Positions 22,304 through 33,985 of a stretch of DNA of 64,000 nt are shown here, piece after piece. The first letter of the stretch is position 1; each line of letters starts with the position of its first letter. The stretch is from Aplectana chamaeleonis (Eukaryota; Nematoda; Chromadorea; Rhabditida; Cosmocercidae). The notes beneath the pieces are model-generated. The model was given only the letters and a program-made list of their open reading frames with translations. It was not told the origin of the DNA and searched no databases. The stretch lies in contig JAPDOI010000133.1 in assembly GCA_029168955.1 (NCBI GenBank), positions 559,001-623,000 on the forward strand. Reading direction: 5' to 3'. Both the position numbers and the translations under genes were made by a program.

Positions 22304-22581
22304 CCTCACTGATTAACGACATTTGACGGTCCTCCACCATTTGTCGTCTGTGCTGTGGTTGAGCCAGCCGTTCCAAGAAGACCCTACCCGCCACCACCCT
22401 CTCATCCACCCCTACCCCGCAGCCGTAGGTCAGATCCCTAATTATATATGTTTGTTTCGCTGCCATATGATTGAATTTTAGCCGCCAGATGATGGGTCTA
22501 TGACCCGAAACGTTGCGGATAAAGTGGTGGATAATTAACTGTCTCCACATAACGAATAGAGCTTCAATTTATTTCTATTTA
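22223..22581 (-). repeat. Right inverted terminal repeat of the Penelope-like element
   Basis: It is the reverse complement of 21518-21878. It ends TTATTTCTATTT at 22580 and is followed directly by the right copy of the 12-base duplication. It carries the second hammerhead-like motif on the + strand. Confidence 0.9.
22482..22518 (+). ncRNA. Hammerhead-ribozyme-like motif (right arm)
   Basis: Stem I is CCGC at 22482-22485 with GCGG at 22515-22518. The core CAGATGA is at 22486-22492, stem II at 22494-22498 with 22502-22506, GAAA at 22507-22510, and the predicted cleavage is after T22514. It is identical to the left-arm motif on the opposite strand, which suggests it has been conserved. Stem III is minimal, as in hammerheads thought to act as dimers. 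Confidence 0.5.
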
Positions 22582-22593
22582 AAACATTCTACT

Positions 22594-23502
22594 GCATATA
22601 TTAGGATTCATGCGTGCCTATTGCTTCAACTGTTCATTCATAATCACTTTCTAGAGGGACAGCTTTCTGCGATGAGCTCAGGAACTCAGCAGGACATCAA
22701 TTTAAACCGAAATGTTCACCAATCCATGGAGAAGTGTGTCACAACTTCCTCCGTGGATTCTCGTCTTTCGAATCTGTGTCAGACTGTAAAGGGTTATGCA
22801 TTGCATTGCGAAAGCTCCCTGCTTGAGCTTGATTGAGCACAGTTTAGCTGATTTCCGTGAAAACATACAGTAGCGCGCAAGTCTTTTTTCTGCAAAAAAA
22901 GCTGTTTGTGACGTATTTCGCTCATACAACTCTGAGAGAAATATTGCCGCGACTCCGCCGCAACTCCTTCGGCTTGGCGCCAGCTGGAGGAGTCGCGGGG
23001 AAGATGCGGGACAGAACCGCGGACTATTCTTCATTGATCAAATCGCGTTAGGGTCGCGCTAGATTTGCGAAAGCTTGACCCGCGAAGAAGCCGCGAAAGA
23101 GTTAAGGGTCGCTGAGGAGTTGCGGGACAGTCCGGGATCGCGGTGGAGTCGTGGGGCAGTAGCGGAAGAGTCGCGACAATGTTTCTCAGAGAAAGCGCCA
23201 CATCGCCATATCTCGCTTCGAAATTGACGAAATGAACATAGAAAAATAAGACACCGTTTTTTTCGCGTAGGATGCCTTCAAGGCTGTTGAGCACAGCGAG
23301 GCACTGCTCTGCAATTCAAATGATCCATAGATCCTAAAGCACGCCCACAAGTACGCCGCGAAGCGGCGTGGGTGTTCACCTTGTAAAATTATGATACAAG
23401 TTCTGTGCTACTAGATTTTGAGGATTTGAGGGACCAGAGTTTCTCTCCGCTAAGGTGCAGTGCGGGTCAATGAGAACGAAAAATGTGGGAAAACGCTGTC
23501 GC
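22594..23502. other. Intergenic with a TIR element at about 22925-23205
   Basis: ACTCTGAGAGAAATATTGCCGCG near 22929 and the complement of CGCGACAATGTTTCTCAGAG near 23175 form terminal inverted repeats around a GC-rich interior with repeated GTCGCGG words. A 55-codon + strand ORF beginning at 22671 has no recognisable domain. Confidence 0.5.
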
Positions 23503-23574
23503 AGCAGCGTGGCGCAGTGGAAGCGTGCCGGTACCATAACCCAGAATCCGGTGGATCAAAACCTCACCCTGCTA
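23503..23574 (+). pseudogene. Initiator tRNA-Met-like sequence
   Basis: It is 72 bases, the length of a eukaryotic initiator tRNA-Met. It keeps the 5' AGCAGCGTGGCGCAGTGGAA box-A region, a CCATAA anticodon loop (anticodon CAT), GTGGATCAAAACC at the B box and a matching ...TGCTA 3' end. The anticodon stem and T stem have mismatches (GGT instead of the initiator GGG), so it is probably a tRNA-derived repeat rather than a working gene. Confidence 0.7.
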
Positions 23575-23662
23575 AGCGTTTTGCAACAGTAGTCCAATCC
23601 TATTTTACCAATTCCGATGCATTTGACAACAATCAGGGCCCGTATTCATGAACGATTTACCA

Positions 23663-23875
23663 GCGGAGCAAGGGTAAAGTACTTCCAAATTGGTGCTTAC
23701 CCGGTATTCACAGGCTAACCTTGCAGTCATACAGCCCAGCAAACTTTACCCGATGTATGTGGTCATACGTCGGGTCAAACTTTTTGCTGAACCTCTTACC
23801 CAAAAATTCCGAGTAAGTAAGCTTCTGAATACCGGGTAAGCGCCAATTTTGAGAATGTTTACCCTTTACCCTATG
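23663..23875. repeat. Inverted repeat between the two tRNA-like sequences
   Basis: The left arm GGTAAAG...CCAAATTGGTGCTTACCCGGTATTC pairs with the complement of GAATACCGGGTAAGCGCCAATTTTG...CTTTACC at 23828-23875. It lies inside the interval bounded by the two tRNA-like copies and may be part of the same composite element. Confidence 0.65.
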
Positions 23876-23901
23876 TGAATTGGATCACCATGGCAAAAAC
23901 G

Positions 23902-23970
23902 TTCGCAGCGAGTGGTTTCGATCCACCGACCTATGGGTTATGGGCCCAGCACACTGCTGCGATAGGTGCT
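23902..23970 (-). pseudogene. Initiator tRNA-Met-like sequence, inverted copy
   Basis: Read on the - strand it contains TGCTGGGCCCATAACCCA (an intact initiator anticodon arm) and GGTCGGTGGATCGAAACCAC (T arm). The D-arm region is degraded and has lost three bases. Its 3' end is followed by GAACGTTTTTGC, resembling the GCGTTTTGC after the + strand copy, so the two are related beyond the tRNA itself. Confidence 0.7.
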
Positions 23971-24369
23971 GCCTACATTAGCTAATTCTCATCCGCTTCC
24001 CGCTGTCCATCCATGAGGAGGGAATGTGAAACGAGAAATGAAAGAGAATGTGAAACGGCCGATTTTTTGTCAGGCGTGAGTTTTTTTTTAGACCAAGGTT
24101 TGTGGGTATGTGTACCTGACGGATTATCAGGTAGACCGGAAACATACGGTGCAAAAGAATTTATATATTTTTGACATTTTCTGTTTGTCTGTGGGTCAAT
24201 TATAATATTGGAGGAACCAGAGGTAATGTAATTTATGCGCATTGGACATTTGTAAATGCCAAAGGTGGTTTCCCAAGTTCATATCGGTTAGTTTTGATCT
24301 TTTGAATTCGTATCTATCAAAGACCTTCAGTGTTAGATACAACGACATGATAAGGGCTGAAGTGAAAAA

Positions 24370-24870
24370 AAAATTATGTCAGACGATCGAGGAATGGTCA
24401 AGTAGTCCTAATCAACCTTGATCGACCATCCAAGAACATTTGAAGCAGATTGGGAAAGCAAGCAGAGCTGGTGTTTGAGTCCCACATAATCAGAAAACGA
24501 CATTACTTTCTGTGGCCGTATTCATCAAACTACTCTCGGGAGGCTCCCGTCGCGATCCAAGAAATTACATAGGATCTCGGATTATCCACCCATGCGAGGC
24601 TTACAAGAGTTCCAATCAAAAGAAGCACTCAGAATGTAAATCCTGGATGGTGTTTTTTACTGTATAACTTTCAGAGGAATCCAAAATCGAACTAGTTTGT
24701 CTGAATTCAAACTCTAGCAAGCATTATATTGTTGGATAGGGCTCCGCAAATAGATCCCAAATGAAATCTCAGATCAACAAATTGGGACTGAACGAATTAC
24801 CAAAAAATAGGAAACAAAATTCGCGAGAAAGCGTCGCCTGATGCATTCTGTTCAAAAATAAACGAGTTAT
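24370..24870 (+). pseudogene. Decayed mariner-type transposase
   Basis: Fragments in shifting frames with stop codons read IQEHLKQIGKASRAG, resembling the mariner helix-turn-helix that precedes a WVPH motif (here a VPHN remnant). Further on, SANRSQMKSQINKLGLNELP sits where the mariner catalytic region HDNARPH...LGLEVLP is expected. No intact ORF remains. It is assigned by resemblance only. Confidence 0.5.
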
Positions 24871-26785
24871 GTTTTAGTGAAAGAGTTTTTTCTCGTTCAA
24901 TTTTTTACAACCATATGTCTCTCATAAGGCCGATAGCATACGTGAGTGCACCGAAAAGACATAATAAATTTATTATTACATATAATGACTGACATTAGAA
25001 TCGTATTTGAGTTGAGTTAGTCTTGAGATCTTCGTTACTGATATCAATGATCTTCTCTGGCAGGACGGCGTGTACCTTAAAAAGATTTAATTAGAACTCC
25101 ATGGTCATAATTCGAAAACGGTACTTGAAAAAAGCCTGAAGTCCCCTTCGTTGAGAATGACAGAGAAGCGGCTTTTGATCAAGCAAACGCGCTGTGACTT
25201 CATAGGTTGGTGAAAATCAGGCGATTGAATAAAGTTTGAGACAAAGCTCTTGATGACCAGCAGTGTTCTACGAATGAGGGCTCGTGGGAGGTTTTATTGA
25301 TTTGCCGATTTGGTGGTACAGAAAACTGCTGACCTAACGATAACGGTTGGGAACATTTGTGGCACTGAATTATCCTCTATTTGGTTTCGAGTTATCTGCA
25401 ACGAATTGAAGCAAACGCTCCTTACGTCATCGTCTTTTCGCGTGTTGGTCCGGACACGATCCCTGACGTTCAAGTGAGAAAAATTGTTGTCGCACATTCG
25501 TTAGCTTTATTGTTGTGCTGGCTTTACTCGCCCTCTTCTTTCATTTTCTTCCGTTCTTTTTTTCGTGTGAGTCAACAAGTATCTCATTACTCTTCCCTGA
25601 CTCTTTCCTCTATTGCCCGGTTATCAGAATCACATCGGCGTGACCACTTGAAAGATTCAATGGTTTTTTTTGAGATTTCTCCCAAATACTTTCTTTGCTG
25701 GGACATTACCGCCTCGGCTAGCTTTTTCTGAAGTAAGACCCAGTCCATGAAGAACACCTTGTGCGGAGGACCTCATCTTGATACCAATTATTCTGCGCAT
25801 TTAGGACACTCGAAGAACATAAGGGGTCCGCAGGGTTGGAGTCGCGGCGTTGCTCGCAGCGACGAACAGCACTGGTTCATGCAATATCGATTACATTTGG
25901 TTACAATGGCGACCGCAGAGTGTATTGACGCCACGACGGTCCTACATCACTGCCAGCGAGCGGCAACCGACGCCGCGACGATAATGTTTGGAAACATTTT
26001 TGTCGCCGCGTCAAGGCTGGCGCTCGGAAACCACTCGCCGGTCCCTGCAACTCTGCAGACCCCTATAGATGACGATTTGGAGAATGAACTCAGAACAACA
26101 AAACAGCATCATGAGCAGAGTTCGGGCCGCTCGAAGAAGCTGCGCCCATATAGTTGACCCACCACTTCGCGCTCACTTGTTCGGCTCGGCAGTTGTTTCT
26201 GTGCCAGCATCAAGCCATAGCTGGGAAATACTTTTATCTTTCTGACCCAGTTTAATAGTCACCGAAGGCCGAATTTGGATGAGCCAGCCACGTAATGAGG
26301 ACAGCCGACGATAGACGCCTAAGAAGAACAGCCATCGAGGGAAGCTACGTTCGAGGTTAGTTGAGTGGATTGACGACACAGGCGGCAGATCGTCCCGTGC
26401 TATCGTACCCCCCCCCCTCATGATCGCACCTGGTCCATCTGCTGGATTAAGCTTGACCGAAGGCCTTCACGTTTGCCAAGACCGCTAATCAGCTGCCTCA
26501 ACTATAATCGGTTGCTTCCAGACCCACTGTCCGAGACGTATGGATGTCTTGATGGGCCTCGCAAGTCTAGTGAAGAAGAGCCGTCGAGATGAGTCCAGGT
26601 AAGTAAGGCAGCTTAAGTCTAGTAGCATAAACGCCGTTGAGAAAAATTGAGTGATCAGGTAGGACGCTCAGATCAACACGCCTCCTCTTTAGCGGACCAA
26701 CCGATGACGCCGCAATGTGACTGCTCGCTCTGACTGCAGGAGTTTTCGCAGTGCTGCCATTTCCAACACAAAAGTTCGTGCCTAC
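24871..26785. other. Intergenic downstream (3') side of the SLC17 gene
   Basis: ORFs of 116 and 136 codons on the + strand (25381-25731 and 25747-26157) lack any recognisable family. A compact hairpin, GACGCCGCGACGATAATGTTT with its complement, lies at 25969-26012. The 3' end of the transporter gene on the - strand must lie in the right part of this interval. Confidence 0.4.
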
Positions 26786-29700
26786 CTTGTTGCCAGTCCA
26801 TGGAGCAGGATCACTTCGTGCGACAAACACAAATGGTATGTTTGCCACCACGATAATCGCACTTATTCCGAGGAATAAGTGAGACCACTGAAATTGAGAA
26901 TTGTAACCACTGTCAGAGACGATAACCAATTGGGTATAGATTCGGAAGAGAACTTGTGTACCTGTTCCGCAGTGTTGTCCGGGCACACGGTGTTGACGGC
27001 GACCGGAATGAGAAGAACAATGATGCAGAGGAGGAACGAGATTACGGCCATCACAATGTGGACGTATTGTCGTGCCACCTGAAAGGATGCTTTTAGGCGT
27101 GAGTCAATTCGACCAGATGGATCCTTATTTTAGGGCCTACCATCTGCGCACATTTCACAACGCCAACGACATTTATGCCGCTGGTCACTATGGAAACTGT
27201 GTAGGCGATCTGACCCAGACCAGGAGATGTGATCTGTAGAGAATATTTGTGAGTGAACATTTTTCCTACAAATCTGCAACTGAAAAACATGAAAACTCAC
27301 AAATGCAAGGGAGAAGATTGACAGCGCCATTACTCCTTGTGAGAATGATGCGAATAAAATTACCCGCCATCGTTCCGAAATGCAGGTGGTTCGATCTGAG
27401 ACAGGTCCCACCACGAACTTCACAACTGCAGAAAGAATATAGGGAAGTGCAGTGATGAAACCGGTCGACTTCACGTCGTAATGTAGCACCTGACATTGAA
27501 TCAGAATGTTCTTCTCTAGGTGAATTCCCTCCAATTCAATTATACAGCTAACCTTGTTGATGTAGGTAGGACCGTAGAGGAGGAAAATTTGAAATCCTAG
27601 ATTGCCGCCGATGGCTGCCAGCCAGATTCCGAGAATGCACGGGTCGGTAGCAATGGCCCTGACACGGAATTTTATCATTCATGAAGCTGTTTAATGGCCT
27701 CCTCTACTATGTCCTTATTAGCCTCTATAATTTAGTGTTCTACGCCCTCTGGTGTGCTGCTGTGCCCTATACGTGAATAGTTGATCATATGTGGCCCCAC
27801 TTTCCCTCATGAATAAAACAACTTTTAGCAAGATAAGATTCGGAAACAACGCCACGATACTCATCATCATGTGTCATTATGAGATAGTCATGTATTGCAT
27901 GGACTATCTATGTGTGTTGCACGCGACAAGGCCGACACATTAGTCACCAGTAGGCGGTTTTACCCAAACTGCATGATCGGGTTCATACTTCAAGCGACAC
28001 CTAACCACAACATGATGGCGGCTTAACTATTGTCCTCCATCGACCTTGCCGATGAGTTTACATCAACTCGCCATCAACCCGGTGAGCTCTCCGTTCACCG
28101 TGGTTGGAATTTTCATGAGAGCGTGATTAGCTCGAAGGAGCGTTTACGGCTCGTGCTCAACCATTCGCTTACCAGGCAACATCACACGCACATGAGATAA
28201 GTTCAAAAAAGTCAACCTGTAAGGAGGAGACTGCTTCTTTTGTCCTTGCTTGCCTTTTGTGATTTTCGTCAGTTCAGCTGAGCTTACATTTCTGAAAAAA
28301 AAATCAAATCTTATGGACTGAATTGCGTAGAAGTTATACATGTAGTTATAGAATGATCTTCTAGCTTAAAATGTTCGTCCACTGTGGTACTTCCTAACAA
28401 GAAGGTCATCGCACCTGTGCAGTCCCGGGTCGTCTCTGTAGAAGAGGTAGAACGCAAGAAAAGCACATGCTGTCAAGCCTCCCTAAAATCGGAATATTTT
28501 CAGGTTCGTCTTTTTTGCTTAGTTCAACTTTATTCTTTGACGTAATAGAATATTCATTTGAGGTGAACTGATGTTCAAAATATTCAGTGTGGCATCCCCT
28601 TTACACTGCATGGAATCGAATGACTAGCTGGTGCAAAAAGGCTCTAAGGCGTCGTCTATACTTCCGCCGCGGCGCGGCGAGATGCAATACAGCCATATCG
28701 AACAAGCGGCGCCGCGCTGCGTTCAGAGTTTTTCTGCTCGAAATCATCCAACGGCGCCGCACGCGGCCGCCGCCTGGGTGCTGCCGCGCCGCCCGGGGAG
28801 AGCAGGCGGAGCGGCGGCCGCGTGCGATTCGTATTAGCATTATTTGCTTTTTTTGTTGTTATTTCACATACATTCTCATTTATTGTTTCTCTTATTCATC
28901 ACTCAAAGTCCCTCCAAGGTCTTGGGCGTCGTTAAAAGCAGGATGGGTTGTGAATGTTTCGGGTGCGCCCGAAGAGGCACTCTGAGATGGGAGGGGCCTG
29001 AAAGCGCATGGCGCGCGCACCTTCTCGTGGACGAGTCCCTTTTAGATCGTGATGCGTTTTTCTTGGATATTCCTGGAATGACTAACTACCCTAGTTTGAT
29101 TTCTTTTCTACCAGATGATTAATGTTTCTCCTAATCGCTTCTCTTATCCACGATGAGGTGTCCGCGGGAAGGTGCGCGCGCCATGCGCTCTTAGGCCTCG
29201 CCCATATCGGAATGCCTCTTTTCCCTCCCCCGAATGTTTCGATTTTTTTGCTTTTGAAACCATTTTTCTCAACAGAAAATACAAAACTACTCTTAAAATA
29301 CTTTCTACAAAGCGCGTGGATCTTTTTGTCATGTGAATAATGTTGCCCGTCATTAGCGGAAAACACAAAAAAAATGTTTTGAAGACAAGAAATTTCCCAC
29401 GTCCCTCATCCACTCCACGCTGTAGTTAACCTTGCCATAAAATGTACAGTCGTGAACAATTCTGACATCGAACGTAAGTTAGTAGGGATTGGCGAGAAGA
29501 TTGAAAGTGAGAAATTCATGTTTCCTAACAAGATTAATGTAAAGATCCGCAATCCTCCGTCGAATACATGATCAGGTACGCAAATGTGCGTCGCCGCGTC
29601 AAATCGACGCAGCCCGGTTATACATCCTAGTGGCGCGATTTTTCGAGCGGCGCGCCGCGCCGCCCCACTTTTCGCCGCGCCGCTCGGCGGCGGAAGTATA

Positions 29701-31218
29701 AACGACCCCTAATCGGCAAGCGCGCTTCACGGAGATTCAACGCGAACAGAGTCGGCGCGGGAGAAAATTCGAAAATTCATTCGTCATCGGGTGATTGATT
29801 GCCAACTTTGCCCATTTCGCCCCTTTTTCCCCATGTTACCAGCGTTATTGTTTTTCTTCGCAGTTTTTTTTTGGTATTTAGGTACATATGTTGTTTATTG
29901 TCATTAAATTTCCTTGTGCTCCGTGTCGTTTAACGGGAAAGGGTTAATTAGCCCTTTAACCTTTTTACCTTTAACTTAGGTGATGTCATTACTGAGATTT
30001 CACAAAGTATGTAACCCCAGTACCTGTAGATAGAATGCAGAAGGCCATCCAAGAGATGTCTCACAGAGAACACCAGACATGGGCATCGTGAAAATATTGC
30101 AGAACTGAAACTTCGAAGTTGAATATAAATAATATCATATGTAGCGTGAACAATGGATTCACTTGCACATGACAGGACAGAATAGCGATGTACGTTCCTG
30201 CAGCCTTAGTCGTTGACCACTGTGAAGCGATAAGTCCCGTAGCTGGGTAGGAAAGGCCGGTGCCAACACCCTAAAACTCAGCAGGAGAAATCGGTCATCG
30301 TCAGGACAAGAAATGATCACACAAATAACTAGCTTGAACGTTACCTGCAAAACCCGCATTACAAAAACCGTCAAGAAGCCGAAGCGCACGGCTAGTGGAA
30401 AAGCCAAAGTGGAGAACGCCGACACCGCACCGAATAGTGTCATCGATCCACTGAAAGAGGTGGGAGTAAGAGGAATCTAAAGCTGGAAAAGTAAAGACAG
30501 CGGTTAGAGGAAGACATAAGTGGAAAGGTTGCCTCATGTCTGTCCGAAGGTCTACCAACACACATCTACTACACATGGTACACCTTCGAAACACCTGTGG
30601 GTCAGGTCAGCAAATGCTCAGCTGTATACTCACCATACTCCGATTTTATGGATGAGGTATGGCCCCGGGATCGTCCCTATCAAGCAGCCAATGGCAATCG
30701 CTGAGAAGAGTGCGTTGATATGCGAACTCGACTCTAGCCAATGAGGCGGTGCTGAAATGAACATTTATGAGGAGTCGGAAGTGAACTTCTAGAAGTCTTT
30801 CGAAACACTATAAGAGAAGGTGCTCTAGACGATTTCGAGCCCATAGTCCCTGGCTCCTCAGATTTGTTTAAAGTTTCGAAACTTTTCGATTGGTTCTGTC
30901 AGGGAAATGATAACTTTCTCATGTTCTGTCCTTCCGAATTATGATTATGCATGAATGATGCATGAATGACCTATGTGTTTTCGGAAGGGCTAAAAGTGTT
31001 TACGGCACTATTGGACATATCAGGGACGGCTTCGGTGCGAAAAATAGCCTCGAGAACTTACCATCGGTGGTGTTCAACGTCTGCTGATAGTAATCGGATC
31101 GCACATCATCCATGCAAATGATGGTGAAGTTGAGTGCAATACTGTTCGAGAAGATCAGTGTGAGGCAGACAAGTGACAGCACCATCACCACGTAGCGAGT
31201 CCGATCCAGGAAGAACAT
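26786..31218 (-). CDS. SLC17-family anion/phosphate-type transporter (MFS)
   Basis: Twelve exons on the - strand have consistent phases: 31062-31218, 30634-30751, 30345-30450, 30163-30270, 30024-30104, 28415-28482, 28217-28291, 27553-27658, 27301-27489, 27141-27233, 26962-27078 and 26786-26887. They give 440 residues to this point. Family marks include the N-terminal [20 protein letters not shown] helix and [19 protein letters not shown]. Others are [18 protein letters not shown] (the conserved helix 4 region), the short cytoplasmic loop encoded by exon 7 and [13 protein letters not shown]17 proteins are multi-pass transporters of organic anions, phosphate or glutamate at plasma or vesicle membranes; the substrate cannot be told here. 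Exon 12 ends at a possible donor after PWTGNK, but the frame also stays open to 26567, so the C-terminus is unresolved. A TTTTAG acceptor just before the ATG suggests trans-splicing. Confidence 0.9.
28651..29710. mobile_element. GC-rich TIR element in SLC17 intron 5
   Basis: The element starts GTCGTCTATACTTCCGCCGC and ends GGCGGAAGTATAAACGAC, matching ends of a family seen again at 46575-46708, 46791-47023 and 51884-52154. The 1.06 kb body contains a second, nested inverted repeat (arms near 28951-29040 and 29148-29245, including GCGCATGGCGCGCGCACCTT). No transposase is recognisable. Confidence 0.65.
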
Positions 31219-31222
31219 TGTG

Positions 31223-31232
31223 GCTAAAATGA
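31223..31232 (-). promoter_or_regulatory. Splice or trans-splice acceptor of the SLC17 gene
   Basis: On the - strand CATTTTAG is followed by CCACA and then the ATG at 31218. The five-base leader argues for spliced-leader addition, though a cis-spliced 5' exon is possible. Confidence 0.55.
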
Positions 31233-32654
31233 CTGGACAGGAACTTGATGGGTTCAGAATTGAAGTACGCCCTCCACTGACTCAGGGTGGAAACGGATAA
31301 ATGTTTCACTCCATAAGATATTACCAGTCGAGAATTTTGAATGCATTTTGAAGGCTTGGATTGGGTCTTCGATCGAGTGAGATGGAAAATTCAGGAAGTT
31401 GGAAGGCTGCAGTGTGCAGCAGAAACAATGATATAGAACGGGGACTCTGCATAATCCATAAAAGTTTATGCACGCCGTTTTTCCTGGTTTGAGCCATGTT
31501 CACCAGACCAGAAGGAAAAGAAAATCTACACTAGGAGGGTAGTATGATGACATCACATCGGCAGTTCCAGCGGAGTGGGTTGACACCAAAGTTACTCTGG
31601 CAAAAGCTCCCTTGTAGCCCCGGAGGGAGTGGCCGATTTTGATGACATTTTCGTCGGCGCGTCAAGTTCCGCACTTGCGCGACCGGCGACGACCAATCCA
31701 CACAATGAGCACTTCCTCGCCCCGGCGGGGCGTTTACGAGCACTTCGTCGCGCCGGCAGGGCGTTTATATGCACTTCCTCGCGCCACTTCACATTGAGTG
31801 TGGCGTCATCATCCAGCGTCCTCGATATTGATTCGTCACCATTTCACCCACTGTAAGTTACCTTTCAGACTTACTGCATTATCGCAACTTTTATCGATTT
31901 TAACACCATACTAAACACATAAATTCATTCTAAGATAGATCGATCTGTATGCTTTGCTTAGTATTTTTAAAGATAAAAGCTGCGAGTGCGCTTCAAGTCC
32001 GAAAGTCTTTATTCTTACTGTTTTTCGCCTTCGTTTACACATTCTTTGGTTGAGCACTTTTTTCAAGTGATAACCTCTATAGAGACATATATGTGTTCAA
32101 CTGGTATATGTGTTTGTAAATATATTTTTCTTTTTTGATTCCATGGTGACAAGATAGCCAATTCGGAGAGCTGCCGCGATGAGACTTGATCGCATACAAG
32201 AAAAAAATAAGAAAAGTTTAGTCATGACTTTTATATCAGTTAGTTTTTAATAGCAGTTCTTTCTTTTAACACTACAGGTTTTGGAAGGGAACGTTTGAGA
32301 AAAACATGAGTTTCTGAAGAAAATTTAAAACGATTACTTTTTGAAAAAAAATCAAGCGTCGTGTTCAATCGTTCCTAAATCACCTACCCTCCTGTTGTAA
32401 CCGTTATCAGAACAAAAATCGATCTCCGAAGGCTGGAAAACGCCATGTTGTTGTAAAAATTATTCCACTATCTTAAAAGAGCTCTTTTTTTTACCCAGCG
32501 TAATTTTCTCTTGGCAGAACGCACTACTGATTTCAAAACCGCATTTCGTCTTCTATCTAGGGCGTCTTGTAATTTTTCGTTTCACTTGATCTTTCTCGAA
32601 TTTCTCATCTCAATATAGTGTTCGATTTCAGTAGTGAAAGCTTGGCATGTCGAT

Positions 32655-32800
32655 ATTATAGTTGTACCCGAACGAAATTTTCGAAATATTTATCGAAATT
32701 TTTTTCGTTCGTTTTCGTTCGTTTGAAAAATCGTCGAACGAAATTTTTTCAAATTTCGTTCGTTCGACATTTTTTTCGAAATTGTACAACTATAGTCGAT
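32655..32800. repeat. AT-rich hairpin with TTCGTTCG repeats
   Basis: TATAGTTGTAC...GAACGAAATTTTCGAAA and TTTCGAAATTGTACAACTATAG form terminal inverted repeats. The centre is a run of TTCGTTCG/CGAACGAA words. Confidence 0.65.
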
Positions 32801-33705
32801 ATTATCGTCCCATCAAGCGTCTTTGAAGGAATGTTTCATTCATATGCACTTAAACAGATTGACACTTTTAATTGTGGTAAATCATTTGAAACTTTGCAGA
32901 AAACTATCAACTTTTGAAAAAAGCAATCTAATTATGCAAGTACATTAAAGGCACTGTTCATTTCTTTTCTTGCATTTTTTTGCATTATTTTAGCTGAAAA
33001 CATTCGTAATATTTACTTATGATGCGAATACTCTTTCTGCGTGACAGCTAGTGCTTCTTGAATAATAGTTCGTAAGACACGGCTCAATACAAACGAGCTG
33101 TTCCACAGTTTCTCAAATTGTACTGCATCATAGGCGAGTAGCAAGAGCATTTTAGCGAAGACGATGCAAAAGAATCAGTAAAAATGCGCAAAAAGAAAGA
33201 AATACGTGAAAAAACCTGCAGAATTCTGTTTTCTGGATTACAGTAAGGCAGGTGCTGCGTCGCATACGTGATTTCTATACGTTTCTATACTAGAAACGCA
33301 GAGGAACGCTGCTTTGGACCCTTCGTTGACTCGTCGATCTGGACAGAGCATAAAGAGGTCGATTGTTGGTACTATGAAGGACTCGTGGGGGCGATTATGG
33401 GGCGAAACTAGCATAGCGAAAGAATGTCGAGAAGGACGGCGCGTGAATCGTCCCGCTCAATCCCTACAGCGCTCCACAATAGAACACAATCGCCCCACAT
33501 AATACACTTGGAGCGCACTTGTTGTTGGGCTCCAAGTCTCTATGTGGTGGGCTACACGCGAACTTTTGTGAGAGTAGCTATGAAAAAACTCCCGATTTTT
33601 CCACCGGAGAGGGACAGGTCCGCGACCCATACCGACAAAAGTTTTGAAAAGCGGATGAAAATGCGCAATAAATAGCTTTTTACGGCCCTGAAACTTGAAT
33701 GTGGT

Positions 33706-33985
33706 ATTGTGCTTTTCAGGACCAACTTCCGGTCCGCAATTGCGTCTCGCCTTGCTTTGCGGCCCCGCGCTTTCGAGTCGGAAGATTTTCCAGCACCGCA
33801 GCCGCCGATCTTTTTACTCGAGGTGGGTTTTAGAAGCTGGGAAGTAAAGAAAATTAGAGAAAACTGTATAAAAAAGTCATTTCGAGTAGGCTTTGGCGCT
33901 GGAAACTCGCCTGCCTCGAGCGCGTGCGGCCGCAAAGCGTATCGAGACGCAATTGCGGACCGGAATTTGGCCCAGGGAAGCGCAG
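33706..33985. repeat. TIR MITE (TCCGGTCCGCAATTGCGTCTCG family)
   Basis: Terminal arms contain TTCCGGTCCGCAATTGCGTC and their complement near 33945-33973. It is closely related to 41063-41338 and has no ORF. Confidence 0.75.

Larger units (their letters stand above)
21484..22581. mobile_element. Non-autonomous Penelope-like element with inverted terminal repeats
   Basis: The element is 1098 bases long. It is flanked by AAACATTCTACT at 21472-21483 and again at 22582-22593, a 12-base target-site duplication. Inverted arms of about 360 bases (21518-21878 and 22223-22581) enclose a 344-base centre that encodes a GIY-YIG domain. A 35-base single-copy extension lies between the left duplication and the left arm. 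An inverted-LTR arrangement with a short extension, and a GIY-YIG endonuclease, are characteristic of Penelope-like elements. The reverse transcriptase is missing, so mobility would need an enzyme supplied from elsewhere. Confidence 0.85.

Noticed and set aside
22127..22309. - strand ORF at the right arm of the Penelope-like element
   Set aside because: It merely reads the inverted copy of the start of the GIY-YIG ORF and lacks the domain.
33314..33502. 62-codon ORF reminiscent of retroelement C-termini
   Set aside because: The resemblance is too weak and short to support a call; no neighbouring RT sequence is present.
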